Positions 1 to 12,976 of a DNA stretch of 64,000 nt are shown piece by piece. The notes under the pieces were generated by a model. It did no database searches, had not been told where the DNA came from, and worked only from the letters and a program-made list of their open reading frames with translations. The stretch is from Acestrorhynchus altus (taxonomy: Eukaryota > Chordata > Actinopteri > Characiformes > Acestrorhynchidae), in the NCBI GenBank assembly GCA_034509495.1, contig CM067503.1, positions 10,422,994 through 10,486,993 of the forward strand. Direction: 5' to 3'. Each line of letters opens with the position of its first letter. Within the stretch, counting starts at the first letter, position 1. Position numbers and translations under genes: made by a program.

Positions 1-2649
1 AATTGCAGGCTATGGGGAATGTTGTTGCTGAGGAACTGAAAACACTGACCATGTCTATCTTTCAGTAAATGGTTCTGAACACTTGGATCAATTTATAGAC
101 ACATCTTTATATCTGTCGTTAATTGTAACCAAGAGGAAAATGAGCCCTCTTTGTCATGTATTGCTACTGCATTCAGTTCTATCCACGTTGGTAATCAGTG
201 TTATTGGCCAGGGAAAACATAGTAATGTTCATTTCACTCAAGGTAATGTCTTTGCTGCATGACTTGCCTTAAAACTATGCCTGGAGTTGATTCCAAAAAG
301 AGCTGATTCTCAGATTCCAAGCTTTAGGGAATCAACGGTCAGTTTCAAAGCTTAGGAATCGATAGGAAAGAAAGGTGTTTAAGTTAACCTGCATCCAAGC
401 GTAGAAGATACTCTGCTGTCCCCGTCTAAGCGTCTTGTCTGATAGTGCATTCTTCCGTAAGACATTACTAGGTTAGCTCTACTTTACTCAGAGAAACTCT
501 AAAAACAAACTAGAGATGTAAAATCTGTGATGAAGCTCTCCGCTGACCAGCAAATTAAGCAAACGGGACAATCAGAAATACTTTAGCCTGTTTCAACAAT
601 TAGTTCATTTAGCTGGCATTAGCTCCCCCAAATTGCCTTGCAAAGGTCAAAAAGGCCATATAATTAAACTTACAGTTTGTGTCCTTGTAGGTTTAAATCT
701 GCTGCCAGAGGAGTTGAACATGTGCACTGTGCTCATAATGACAAAGAGCAGCACATAGAATGGCATTCACTGTGTACTACCCTGATATCCATGTTTTTTC
801 TTCGTTTTTGTTATTTAGTTCGTTGCATGCTCTATGTTTGTTTATTTTTTTATTTTTTTCGTGACTATGTGAGGTGGTTTCTTATGTAATGGCTATCTTC
901 TTGTTACAGCCTTATTTAACAGGAAGAAAGTATTAGAACAGCAAGAATATTTGAATCAGCGGCTCTCCTGTAGTCAGTGTTATTTATTTGCTGCACCATG
1001 CATCAAATTGAATCTGGAATTTGAATTTGCTGGCTATAGACTAAGAAAGATAGGAAATATGAGAGCTGAGATAATGGATGTTTCATCTGTCACAACCCAG
1101 GCGTGATAATTCATTGGATTTTTTGGAATAAATGTGTGGAGGATGAGCTGAACCTTCTGTTGTTCCAGCCCGGCCCTGTATATTACAGGTTCATTCATGT
1201 CTCAAAGTTGTGTGTATGTCCTGGTGGAGATGTGGAACAAATTGAGCACATGTCATGAAGGGTGATAGATGTGTTGCATTAACCCTAACTGAAGTAATCT
1301 GAATGAAATAAAAGAGTACATCCACCCACCACATCAGTGAGTGTCCACCCTCTCAGCATGTTAAGGTGTGGTCATATTGAATGTTATGGATAACTGAATG
1401 GATAACTTCAAGTGGGACCAGAAATCAGCACCAGCACTAGCCTGGTTTGGAACAGCGAACGTTTAATTAGTTGACATAGATGGTTCTTGTTTGATAAACC
1501 ATCGCTGATCACTTGTTTTGCCCAAACATTACATGAAGTATGTCTATGAAAATGGCTGTAAATGTAAACAATGTTCCGTTTACTTTTAAGCTTAGAGACT
1601 GATGCCCATGCATTTGTTGCAGAGGTGCAGTGTTCACAGAGGGCCGTGCTGTTACAATCATAAAAACTCATTCAAATAGAACATTAGAGCAGTTGCTCTG
1701 CAGACCTAAGACTCCTTTATTAAATCACACGTGCAGTTTTTCCCTCTTCCTTTCTGTGGCCAGAATATTTTGTCACTTTCTAAGTCAGGCCCGTGCATTA
1801 GGTAGAGAGCTGTATTTAAGCATTTACTCAAGTATTCACTTGATCTGTCCCACTTGTCTTCTTCCAGTAATCCAAGCCCCCACTCTAAAGTTTGCCAAGT
1901 CCGATGGCTATGTTTCTGAGGTTTGTAGTCAAGGCCCGTTAGTCTGAGGGTGCCCTTGTCTATCTGGCTGGACATTCTCCTTTGCCCGCAGAAGCGAGCC
2001 ACTTTGAAAGAGGACACCAGGGCCTACAGGCAAGGGAAGGCTAATGCACTCTGTTAAATCATTTATCGCTGAGTGGCAGCTAGCTACTTGGCGAGTGCCG
2101 GGCGAGCTCCAGGTCACTGCTGCTTGCGCTTAGCGTGGCTAATTGACTGAGAGAGAAGTGTGTGTAAACAAGAATGTTTGCTACACAGCAGCCTCTAATC
2201 CTCATCTGATTTAGCACTGGGGAATAAACATGCTCTCTCACACACATCTCATCTCAAGTGTGTTTCCCTGACTCCTCCAAGTTGTGCAAAGCAGCAGAGC
2301 AGATTTTTTTTTTTGTAATACAATATGTTCATGTAACTCCTGATCGTAACTGTTGTTCCATTGTTTGGCTTTGGCCTTGGTTCCAACAGTGCAGCTCTGT
2401 AGCTAGTGATTATTTTATCTGGTCTTGGAAAAAAAGTTTGTTTTTGTCAGAGCATTTTGTCAAAATGTGAATAGCAGCTGAAAACTGAACAATCTTTAGA
2501 AACGTTGTAAGAGCAGAGCAGCACAGCAGTTTGGATTGACTTCCGTGACAGCATTTCCTCTCTAGTTAAAGAAGGCCTTGAGGAAGATGAGGTTGGCTCT
2601 CTACTGTGTAATATTAAAACGATCGATGTGCACATAGACCCACTGTGAA

Positions 2650-2815
2650 ATATCCATTAGTGAATTCACACACTAGGATTGGTGGGCAGCCCTTTCCACA
2701 CCAGCCAGGAAGCAGCTGGGGACTTAGGTGCCTTGCTCAATCGCACTTAAGTCATGTCCGACCAGTTTAGGGAATTGAACCCACAACCTTCTAGTCACAA
2801 CCCTGTTTCCCATGG
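2650..2815 (-). repeat. tRNA-derived SINE, truncated copy
   Basis: The reverse complement shares successive blocks with the copies at 46696-46990 and 53490-53765: ACTAGAAGGTTGTGGGTTCAA-like B-box region, GAGCAAGGCACCTAAG, CAGCTGCTTCC, GGGCTGCCCACCA and CACTAGTGTGTGAATTCACT. The family identity is from internal comparison of the copies in this window. Confidence 0.75.
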
Positions 2816-5800
2816 CTATCCCTGTACTAGAGCAGCACCACTACTCAAGATGAATGTTGTACAGTGTAGCCTAGTAATTTAATTAATTTAATAAGTCCTA
2901 ACTAAAGTCAGGAGCATTTAAAGTGATTGTGTAACTGATTAGTGTTCCTAACTGAACTCAGCCTGGTTTAGAGACAAACACACATATTTTGACCTCTGCA
3001 TGTCAGTTGGGTCAGTGATACAATTTAATTTCGGCCTCAAAAACATCAGTAGATGTGCTGATATTAGCTGTAGCAGATATTGCTTAAATATTTAGTAGAA
3101 TGTTTGTTAGGGTTTGAACTCATGTGGTCAGATTTCCAGAAAGACATTAAGCCTTGTTATTTTCTACACTGTCCCATAACGATATTTTGTGGTGTGAATC
3201 ACAACAAATCAATCTACATCTACATAGACAGCAATAACAGGAAGCAATTACTGCTCGAATTAGCAGGAACACAGCAGAGTTTTTTTTTATGAACACTTTA
3301 CTAAATATACACAGTATGATTTATGTTTCCTTCTTGACGCCTACTCATGTTTACACATTTATCTTAAATGCCACATTTCCATTCACACAAGCTTAAGGTT
3401 AAATCTTGAACATCTAAACCTGGGAGAAGTTTACTGGCAGCAGTCATGGAACTGAAGAGTCCGTAAGTTCAGTCTTTGTAAGCCTGACCTTAGTTAAAGT
3501 TATTCTTTTTTGAAATGGTAAAAATATGTATAGTACAAAAGATCTGATGAAAATATGATGATGGAACTACATCAGGTTATGTGAGGAGGGCAGATAAAAA
3601 AAATAGATAAACCAGAGCTATTGAAGAAAAAACAACAGAACTACTAGAAACATCAAAGTGAAGCACTGATCCCACATTGTTTCTGCTGTTTAGGAGCTGA
3701 ACATCCAGGCCTGTAAATATAAAGATACGAGAGTTGGTCAAGCAAAAATGATTGATTTTGGATTGTGATTACCATTTTTTGGAATTTTTGTCAGTGTGAA
3801 GACATTCACTGAGGCCCTAGTGCCTAAGTCACACACAGACAGATTAAACAAAATCATTGTCTTCATACCATAGTTTATAAGGAGTGTTTGCTGGCTTGTC
3901 CAACTATCCCCTCCCTCTTTCGTGTTTGTCAGCAGTTCTCACTGTCTTCCTCCTTATCACGCACCATGAGATGCCAATTAGTCAGCAGTTTTATAATTAT
4001 AGCAACATGACAGCAGATGTCATTCATTGATCAGATAATTAGCATTGCTTTCAGGGATAAACAAACCTCTTCTCAACCATACACTCTCAATTAGCTGTGA
4101 TAGCTATCTTCACATTAGGCTACTACTGCCAAGTTGTCTTCCCTGGCTCTTTGGATTGCATGCTTTTACCTTCAAACTATGTTAAAGTGCTTCAAAGCAA
4201 GTTGCGATATGTTGGAGAACTTCAGCTAAACTTTCCCTTAATGATGTGCGTTATTTGCTTTACATGCATAACAAATAGTTGCATAAATGGACAGTTGTGG
4301 AAGTGCAACTATAGGGACCCTGCGTCCCAAGAAAATGATTTTCAAATGTAAGCACTTTTTTCAATATTTGCTGTACAAGAGAAGTGCAGACCAACCCGTC
4401 CTTCTGCTTTTCCTGCCTTTTCCCCAGCCCAATGAGTGGATTTTGGAGTATTTCAGACTGAGCATTTGCTAGCTCTGCATTTTTCCCCCCGAGGACAACT
4501 TCTAAACGAGAAGGTGGTGGATTCAGGGGGAAAAATAGCATTCTACATCATAATCAAAATATGAGCAAGATATTGGATATTTAATATATGAGACATAAAC
4601 ATTGCTCGCAAGGAGATAATGCTCGGACTGGGAAAGTGCACAGCAATGTTGTTTCGCAACAAGAAATGCATCTTGTAAAAATAAATCTTTGTGTGGCCAT
4701 GCGGCCTGTAGCCATGCGTTTCCCATCAAATTTAATGAAAAATGGATTTCCCACCACAGTGCAGATCAGCTTTTCAGGTGTCTGATTGATTGAACACCAC
4801 CAACAGCTGAGGGAAAGCTAACATTTAACTCCTTTTAAACCTGCAAATACAGTGCTGTAATACTTTGCCCAGTTCTCTCCCTCTATCTCTCTCTCTATTT
4901 CTCACTATTTTTTTTTCCATCACACCACATATACTGAAAGAGCGTGGCCTTTTGAGTGTTCCTCCTCCCTCCAGCAGTCAACTGAACGACAAAGTTGGTC
5001 CTCGGAACAGGGAATGGGGGGTGGTAGCGAACACATACTCATTAATAATGGAGGAGAGAGAAGGGAGAGATGGAAGGAGAGGTTTTTTTTCCATGATGCT
5101 GAGGTGTTTCGTGAGTTGCTCTGGCAGAAAGTAGGTCAGGCTGTGAGCCCAGGAATTTTTTTAAACCCCATCCCCTTGCCTGTCTAGATCTCAACCAGAG
5201 GTCTCCGAGTGTGTATTTCTGTCTGATTGGGGTTTGTTTGGACAACCAGCTCATTACTTACTCAGTTTATACTCTAGCACATCAGATGGGTATTGCAGTT
5301 TAGTTTATGGATAGTTATAGATAGTACTAAATCAATCACCTATACTCCCATTCATTTATACTGACAGATTGTGAAGCTTCAACATACGTACAGTACAAAG
5401 TAAAAAACACTATTTAAAAATCTTCTTATTTTAAACAAAGTAGTTATATTGAGAGATTTAAATTCCATCAGCTGCTCCCTTGATTTAACAGGGATTTAAC
5501 ACAAACTTAGATGGACAGATCAGTGTTTTAGGGGCCTTTCAGCACATGTGGCAGATAACTAATACAAATTGAGGTTGTGGCTGGCAACGTCATCATGCAT
5601 AATAGTGGAGGAGAGCAGCACATTCAAAGCTGTTGTGAAAAACCTGATATGAGCACAATTCTGAAAGTCTCATGGAAAATTTGCATTTGTATTAATGAGC
5701 CAAATTACTTGTTTGATGCACCTACTAATGAAGTAAGGAGGATGACTTGATCATATTATTTAAAATGTTGATAAACTAAGAAATAAAGTAGGCTGGTTAA

Positions 5801-5944
5801 CTTGGAGAAAATATGGATAAATTGTTCCACCATTATTATGCAGCGTTTAACCATTATTGCAGTGTTAGGCCTTACATTACTGTCGGTGATGTACTATAAG
5901 CAAGAATATGGAGTCAAGAAAATGTTACTTCAGCATTTCAAACG

Positions 5945-6110
5945 GCATCCTGGAACTCCTTGATGTGTACATTTAGAAGATTACCTGCTCCCAGCACACC
6001 TGATTCAACAAATCAGCTCATTAGCAAGCCTTTTCAGAGTTGCAGGGGTTGCATTAAAGCTGAGAATGCTCTCAAATGTGCAGCACAAGGGTGCACCAAT
6101 ACGGGATTTG
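5945..6110. repeat. Dispersed DNA-transposon-like (hAT-type) repeat fragment
   Basis: Contains CAGCACACCTGATTCAACAA and AATCAGCTCATTAGCAAGCC followed by GTGCAGCACAAGGGTGC. This wording resembles a common teleost hAT-derived repeat in which the consensus reads 'cacacctgattcaac...tcagct...gtgcaggac'. A related piece in the opposite sense lies at 42966-43125. Confidence 0.5.
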
Positions 6111-7280
6111 GGAACTTTGTGTTTTTGAATTTCTTAACAGCTTCAGGTGCCTTTTTATTTTATTTATTTTTTCATTTCAGATTGGCTCTGTACTCCATAA
6201 ATAGTGAAGTTTGTGTACTTAAAATGATTCTACATGGGTGACAGTAGTGAAATCCCCTTTAAAGAAGAACCATTAGCCAAGTTTTCTGTCCTTTTTCATT
6301 TAACCTTTAACTTAAGATTCATTCTTACTTTCATCATAATAGTTTTTTGTTGACTGAGTTGTGTGGCTAAATCTCCCTTTTAGTGGCTTTAATAAAGCAC
6401 CATTTAGAAGCATTTAAATTACTCAGTGTGAACTAACCAAGCTAAAGTACAGCCTCCCCACTGCAGCATTAGTTGTGTAACTAAGCCTCTGTGGAGTATT
6501 TGAAATGAATATGTTTTTATCCACCGAGTCATTAAAGAGGGACTGCAGATGTAAAGAAAATACTTTTAATTATATTATATTGTGCTTTTCCCCCTTCTGC
6601 GTAAAACTCAATGTGCTAGGGTTTGATCAGCCTCTGTTCACATAAATTACATTTATTTAAATTCACATATATTTATGTATTTATGTTGGACAGAAAGTTC
6701 CAGCAACATAAAATTAATTGTATGAATAACATTGTTTTACCAGACATTTAACAGCTAGTTTAACAGCTAACCCCTCAGTTTACTGCAGTTCATTTCTGGC
6801 CTTTTCTTATTTTTGAAAGTATGAATGATGGAAATAAAATATCTTTGCTTAATATATTAAAGAAATAGATTATCTTTTTTTTTTATCCGGTCATAGTTTA
6901 ATTGTTTAGCAATTCATAGTAACAGATAATTTTGACCAAAGGTACTCAGATGTTTGAATGCTCACATAATATTAAGAAGGTTCCTCAGCCTCATTTTAAA
7001 ACTGAGAACATCTGTTCTATGAAGAAGGAACTGGACATTCAACCTTGTTTGGTCCATCTAGATGTGTTTGGTCTGTACTGTGTTTATACCTCCAATGTTC
7101 TTACAGCCACAGCATAGATTTCTTGAAAGCAGACCAAGACCGACTTCTTGGTCTGCTTGTTAGGTGCTCACCAGGGCTTAAATAGCAGTATTCTCACGTC
7201 TCCTTATGACCCGCACTAACAGGGCATTCACACCAGGGTTTGTTTTTATTGGCTCCCTTATTGTTGTATTATACTGTTCT

Positions 7281-7352
7281 TGCCCAGGCAGGGACTCAAA
7301 CCTTAAGACTGCCATATGGAGGGCAATGGTTTTACCCACTATGCTACGCTGC
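7281..7352 (-). repeat. tRNA-like SINE head with A and B boxes
   Basis: Read on the minus strand, it has an A-box-like TAGCATAGTGG at about 7339-7349 and a B-box-like GGTTTGAGTCCC at about 7290-7301, spaced as in tRNAs, but no proper cloverleaf. This fits the 5' head of a tRNA-derived SINE rather than a functional tRNA. Confidence 0.6.
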
Positions 7353-7741
7353 TAGGCTGTATGAAGGACAAATGTGGATTTGTTCGAATTCACTGTGTTG
7401 TGGAGTTTGTAATCCCTGTCAGAAAGTCAGCATGAATCCATCAGGCTCCCTGGTGAGCGTCTCTTCATCTCTCTCTCTCCTCATCTTCCCTGAGTTGGTA
7501 CATGATGAATGACAGACAGGCGTTAAAAGAGACTCAGTATTAGTCTATTGTATTCTCCTCCATCTGGGCTAGCATGCTTGTTTCAATCTTAACAATGACT
7601 GCGTTTTCATTCCGAGAGCCATGCCTTTTCTCTTGTTCTTCTCTGGCTTTCTTTACAGTTCTTACATTTTTTATTTCTCTCTCTTGTGTTCTGCCTTCTT
7701 GACTTGACTGCTGCCCCCGGCCCCCCTCTGTTTTCTTGCAG

Positions 7742-7915
7742 TGGGATGGTGTAGGCCCTCTTCCGGACACATCTGAGCCTCCCAAGGGGATCCAGATGTT
7801 ATGGCACCCCTCCATAGTGAAGCCCTACCTCACCCTGCTGTCTGAATGCTCTAACCCGGACACACTGGAGGGAGCAGCTGGGGCGCTGCAGAACCTTGCT
7901 GCAGGGAGCTGGAAG
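7742..7915 (+). CDS. ctnnd2: Delta-catenin (CTNND2) internal exon A, Armadillo repeat region
   Basis: This exon encodes 58 residues, from WDGVGPLPD to LQNLAAGSWK. The stretch PPKGIQMLWHPSIVKPYL followed by TLLSECSNPDTLEGAAGAL is a near-exact match to human CTNND2 as I know it and clearly differs from CTNND1, ARVCF and PKP4. It begins just after the Lys-rich loop of the Armadillo domain (not in the window) and supplies the first helices of a late Armadillo repeat. The acceptor is a pyrimidine-rich tract ending TTCTTGCAG at 7741; the donor is AAG|GTAATA at 7915/7916. The length is 174 nt, so both boundaries fall between codons (phase 0/0). Delta-catenin is a neural, junction-associated protein that binds the cadherin juxtamembrane tail and influences Rho signalling and dendrite shape (family knowledge). 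An ORF running past 7915 is intron read-through. Confidence 0.96.
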
Positions 7916-8866
7916 GTAATAAGTGCTATCAGAGCCCAGAGAGAGATTTGCCATATGATGGTGGTGCATACATGCATAGACAATGCACAATACTGATGGA
8001 TGCTCAGGCACAGCTACCAGTGGTATAAAAAATAGAAGTAGAAAAAAACAGAACTTATTCTGTTGTTCTATATTGGGTTATTGGGATATGCCAATATATT
8101 GATTACAACTTCTGCCATTCAGGATACTCACATGGATGGTTTTGTGACTTTCTAACACAATGTAAGATCCCCAAACAAAAAAAAGTCACCATGCATGTTA
8201 AAGGGGTTAGTAACTCATGCAGATGGTGTTGCACAAGGATGATCAGGCTATAAATATCTGCAGGGTATACGTCAGGATTCATAAATTGAGAAGACATTTT
8301 ACAGTGCAGTGAAAGTCTCATTCATTGTGTTCATTCTTGTCAGTACTGTGACTGAAAGATGAAGTGATTAAAGGCCTGTCACTCTGCACCATATGTTGAT
8401 GGTATGCAGTTCCCTGTGGAGTGTTCGTTCAGAAACTGGCTGTGAAGGATCTGCGTTGACTTCTAGAAGCAGTTTTTGCCTGGGAGAGAAGCAGTTTTCA
8501 TTCACAAACTGTGAAAAACACCAGCAGTTCCTGGATATCAGCTTAATCTTTTGGCCACAATTCTGATTTGAATTTCCTGCCACTGCAGGTAGATACTTAT
8601 GAACATACACTTACACCTGCATAATTAAATACTTCCTTCACAGAATTGTTTTTGGAAAGTCAATTACAATCACATTCAATTAAAATCATCCTTATTGACC
8701 CATTTTCCAACATCAAACAAGACATCCGCTGTACTGTACCACCTCTTCTCCATGTATGAGTCCCATCACATGAAATGAATGAACTTTCTATGTATATGTG
8801 TGTATATATATATATACGATCATATAATTAACGAGATTTAAGGCCAAGTCTGTCTTTGTCCGTGCA

Positions 8867-8929
8867 GTGTGTGTGTGTGTGTGCGTGTGTGTGTGTGCGT
8901 GCGTGTGTGTGTGTGCGTGCACGTGTGTG
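8867..8929 (+). repeat. GT microsatellite with interspersed GC units
   Basis: Tandem GT dinucleotides broken by GC at several points (GTGCGTGTG, GTGCGTGCGTG). The alternating purine-pyrimidine tract is about 63 bases long. It starts about 950 bases after the exon A donor. Confidence 0.95.
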
Positions 8930-9689
8930 GTGATGTATCTTTACCTGGCATCTTCTCCTCCTCTAAATAAACTCCCTGTGTCTGCTTATAAAAAGAGGGA
9001 ATTAAAAGGATGAAATAATAGCTGGCAGGATCCGATATTGTCAACTAGTCTTCTCTTATCTGTCACATCACTACTATTTGGGCCACATGCGCAGCCTGAT
9101 GCTATTGTCACCCGTTCTTCTTTCAGGCTTATCTTCAGGCCTGAATCCAAGCTAATCCTTCATATGTGTCTACAGATTTCAACAGACTGATCACAGGCAG
9201 GTAGCCGGCTTTAAAATAGCTCTTTGATGGCTGTTTTTGGCGTTTGGTCGACTTTATTCACTCAAAGCAGACACAGCCCGTGTTTTCTGCTATCAAGGGA
9301 GAAATAGAGTGTGTTTGTTATCTTTTTGGCATGGGCTTGGAGGAGGAAGTGTGAAATCACAATTTTCCTGGCCAGGAATCACTTGATTTTCTTAGATGTA
9401 CAAACCAATAGAATTTAAAATGATTGCTCATGCTCCTCTTTTCTACTCCTCTCCATCCCTCCAGTCTGTTGACACACACCAGCATTGATTTTTAAATTTA
9501 TCCACGTTGATCTACAGCAGAAGCTTAGTTATCTGCTGTGGATGTGACTTGCTGCTTCAGGTGTGTCAGATTGTTTTGAAAACACTTCAGAGTACATGAA
9601 AAATAGATAAGTGGTTTTGCGATCTGGCAATACAAATAAATGTATACCAGTCTAGCCCAGGCATGGTGCCAATAGCCCAGCCATGGTTC

Positions 9690-9755
9690 ATGGTTATCTG
9701 CTGCAGAGAGTCCTGTTTTATTGGTAATACTCTACAGGGACAACACAAGCTGTTG
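9690..9755 (+). repeat. Fragment of a Tc1-family non-autonomous element
   Basis: TCTGCTGCAGAGAGTCCTGT and TTGGTAATACTCTACAGGGA with ACAACACAAGCTG match the interior of the copy at 39076-39610 (CTCCAGACAGTCCTATTGG, GGCAATACTTCTCTACAGGG, ACAAGACAAGCTG). Confidence 0.6.
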
Positions 9756-10943
9756 CAATGCTTTGTTGATTTACTTCAGGTCAAAGTTTTACGTGACCAC
9801 GTGAACATTTTATACATCTGAAACAGATTTTCTAAATGGTAAATGGGAATGCACACTAATCAGTGCTCGCTTCAGCTGCTGTTTTGTTCTAGCTTGTTCT
9901 AGTTTTTGAAGATGGTGTGACATGCTTTCACCATATGATGCCAAAAATAGTGTGACATAAAGGGCTTTGGACATTTATTGTGTGATTTTAGAGCAGTTGT
10001 GACATCTCTCAGCAGCACCCGATTGTAACTTTAACAGCACAGCGACATTGAAAGGAATGACCAGTGGCTCATTTAATTAACCTCACCAGAAACCGTCATA
10101 CCTTTCTGTGAGAATGTGAGTACAGTAAGCAGCTTTGATAGGCTGTGATACCTATAACACATTTATGCTACATCACCACTCATTAAAAACATCATTTTTA
10201 TAGTTAGACCACCTTACCCACCTCACCCAAACAGAGAAACTTGATCATGATGGTTTATGATAAAAATAGCACACTGGTTTTGTCTTCATTACGTGGGAGG
10301 AGTGAACTTCAGGTTTTGAAACTCTGATGGTGTGGACATGGAGTCGTTGTTGGGCTGCTGTGGACAGCTGTGGATAGTGGCCTTCATTTCTTCACCACTA
10401 GTTCAGTGGCCGCACATTAACATTAGTTTAATACTGCAAGTCTTCATTTCTTTGTGAATCGGTGAGAGCCCCACTTCTTGTTCTTCATCAGTTGACACCC
10501 CTGGCTATTTGCTTGTGCTTGTCATCCTTGTTCTTTTTTAGAAGAGGCTCATTTTTCTCTGTGTTGCTGTCCTGCTGTTCCTGGAGTGTTTAGAAACACA
10601 TTCTCACCACATCTGCCATCATTTCATATACCTTGTTAAGTTGAACATCCTCTAAAAATTGAGTTTTAAAACCCCAGATTGGGAACTGCAGCTTACATAT
10701 ATACTGCTTTGATGTCTCCCTGACATCTCCCACCTCTTGTCAGATCCTGATCCATCCTTCATTACTTTAGGAGCTGCATTGTCATCCTCGCACACTTGTA
10801 GGGGGAGTGTCTTCATACTGATGATCATAGGCAGAGTCACCAGCAACTAAGCCCTTATATCCTCAGTAACTCTGTCAGAGTGACCATGGGCTTTAGAACT
10901 GGAATGAGTTCTTCTGTGATTCTCCACTGGGCCGATATTAAGT

Positions 10944-11130
10944 TTACATTTCCATTCATGGCCTCTTGGCTGATGCTCTTATCCAGAGTGACTTGCATTT
11001 GAATTGTGTTACACAGGTAGATGAATAATGTCATAGAAATCTTCCAAAGGACTCTTATTGGTGTAGAGGGTGTGCTTGATGAGCCAGGGAAGGGAGCAGC
11101 TGTTATCCACTACACTGCTTCAATTTTAGC
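10944..11130 (-). repeat. SINE fragment with L2-type tail
   Basis: GATGCTCTTATCCAGAGTGA is the reverse complement of the tail 'TCACTCTGGATAAGAGCATC', a form common to fish tRNA-SINEs and L2-clade LINEs. It is followed by CAAAGGACTCTTATTGGTGT, shared with the copies at 26085-26282 and 40483-40645. Confidence 0.75.
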
Positions 11131-11697
11131 ACCTTTTCTTGGTAGCAGGTTCTGACAGCACCATGGTAACTGGACATATCTGTTCAACAAAATGTTCAAG
11201 CATGTAGAAGGTGGGGTTCGAACAAGTTTCCACTGCCTTGTTCAGTCACTTTCCATAGAAGAGTGGCTTCAGCACTTCTTTTAAAGTGACAGACCACCTC
11301 ATCTGGTATGGTGCCCCGGTAACAGTAACCTAATTGGATGGATGTTATATCCATCTTTGAGCAATGTATTCTGTGGTGTGACTCTCATTCATCTCTTTTG
11401 TTTCTAAAATAAAACTCCTGTAAACTCCTGTAAGCTTCCATTAGCGGCAGTGTCCAAATGTTGTTGGAGAAACTTAGTGGTACACTGCTTAAACTTGCTC
11501 CGTAACCACCTTCATCGTGTCCTATTTTGCCATCACTGCATGCATAATGGTGTTTTAGGAACAGTGTAACCTGCTGCCAGAGTTTCCATTAACTCCTTTT
11601 GTCCTGAGGACTCATATCTAGTGTAATAAAATCTGTGATGCTGTCTATGGTTCCGACTTTGTGAGTAGTGGCCAATTTACCAATTTGCCAGACCACC

Positions 11698-11757
11698 CAA
11701 TAATATAATTTAATATAATATAATTTAATATAATATAAGATAATATATAGTAGTATT
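11698..11757. repeat. AT-rich tandem simple sequence
   Basis: Repeated TAATATAATTTAATATAA units. A short TA run follows at 11811-11827, after a GT run. Confidence 0.85.
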
Positions 11758-12685
11758 TTTAGTTTGATGGATTCTAGCCCACAGGTTGAAAACCGTGTGT
11801 GTGTGTGTAATATATATATATATATTATTTTTTGGGTGGGGGGTGGTCAAAGTCATTTTTCATCACCCACTGTTGCATGATGATGTCATCAAATGTTGGA
11901 AGATATCTAGTGGTGAGGGAATTCAGATTAAAGAGAACAGCAGTAAAATGACTGGAAAATGTAGCAAAGAATAGTTGGTTGTGTTATTTTTCAGCTTGCT
12001 TGCCAGAGAATATAAAAAGTAAATAAATATGAACTATGTTTCTTTATTGATTCTCATCAGCAGCTTTTTAACTTTTAAATAACAGCCTCTATTGTTGCTA
12101 CTCTGGGCTCTGCATATTTTGCTAGCTTCACTATGTTTCTCTGGAGAAGCAGAACAACACTCATGAGAACTGCGGTGTGCAGTGTGTATATATGTAATCT
12201 GTGATGGTTCTGTATCTCTCAGCTTGTCACGAAATGCATGTGTAAAGCGTGTCCTTTATGAGTGGCTCAAAGCATAAGCGTGTTAGTAAGTAAATGTGTA
12301 TATCCGTGTGGTTCCTATCTGGTTAATGTTAACATGAATATCTTATATGTTTTACTCTTGACACGGGGGATCATCAACTTTATTGACACTAACATAAATG
12401 GCATCTATCATACATAATGATACTGTGATCTACTGGGAATACTGGGATTCAGGTGTTGCCCAGCCCTCCAACTGCACTGCTGGAGTGCAAATCCATTGAT
12501 TTAGAAAGCAGCTAAATCAATAAAGCTATGAAGCTTTAGAATGCACTGGGCTTTAAAAGTCCCATAACTAATACCCCTTAGCCCCTCCCTTCCTGACACA
12601 CATACACACGAGTAGGGGGGGTGGGGGTCGTTTTGGGATGTGTGTGTCTTGTCACGTCAGTGTAGCACAGTATCTAATCTGTGCT

Positions 12686-12686
<1 letters not shown>

Positions 12687-12733
<47 letters not shown>
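12687..12733 (+). repeat. CA microsatellite
   Basis: About 23 uninterrupted CA units. It faces a GT tract 130 bases downstream. Confidence 0.97.
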
Positions 12734-12734
<1 letters not shown>

Positions 12735-12860
12735 CCCATCGCATCCTCACTGTCAGTGAACATGGGACACGCCAGCCTTTTAGTAAGCAAATAGAACACT
12801 TTAAAACCTCACAGATGCGTGAGGGCCAAGTGCTAAAATACCTTTATGATGAATATTTAA

Positions 12861-12976
<116 letters not shown>

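Larger units (their letters stand above)
1..7741 (+). other. ctnnd2 intron (3' part only) upstream of exon A
   Basis: The 5' boundary is outside the window. I see no coding exon: the expected upstream Lys-rich loop exon is absent, and all ORFs are short and without recognisable protein similarity. The contents are AT-rich intronic DNA, a minus-strand SINE (2650-2815), a minus-strand tRNA-like SINE head (7281-7352) and a hAT-like dispersed repeat fragment (5945-6110). Two repeat-free blocks (about 1960-2165 and 4585-4785) look like noncoding conservation candidates. Confidence 0.85.

Noticed and set aside
7281..7352. Possible tRNA gene
   Set aside because: A and B boxes are present on the minus strand but no full cloverleaf can be drawn; it is a SINE head.
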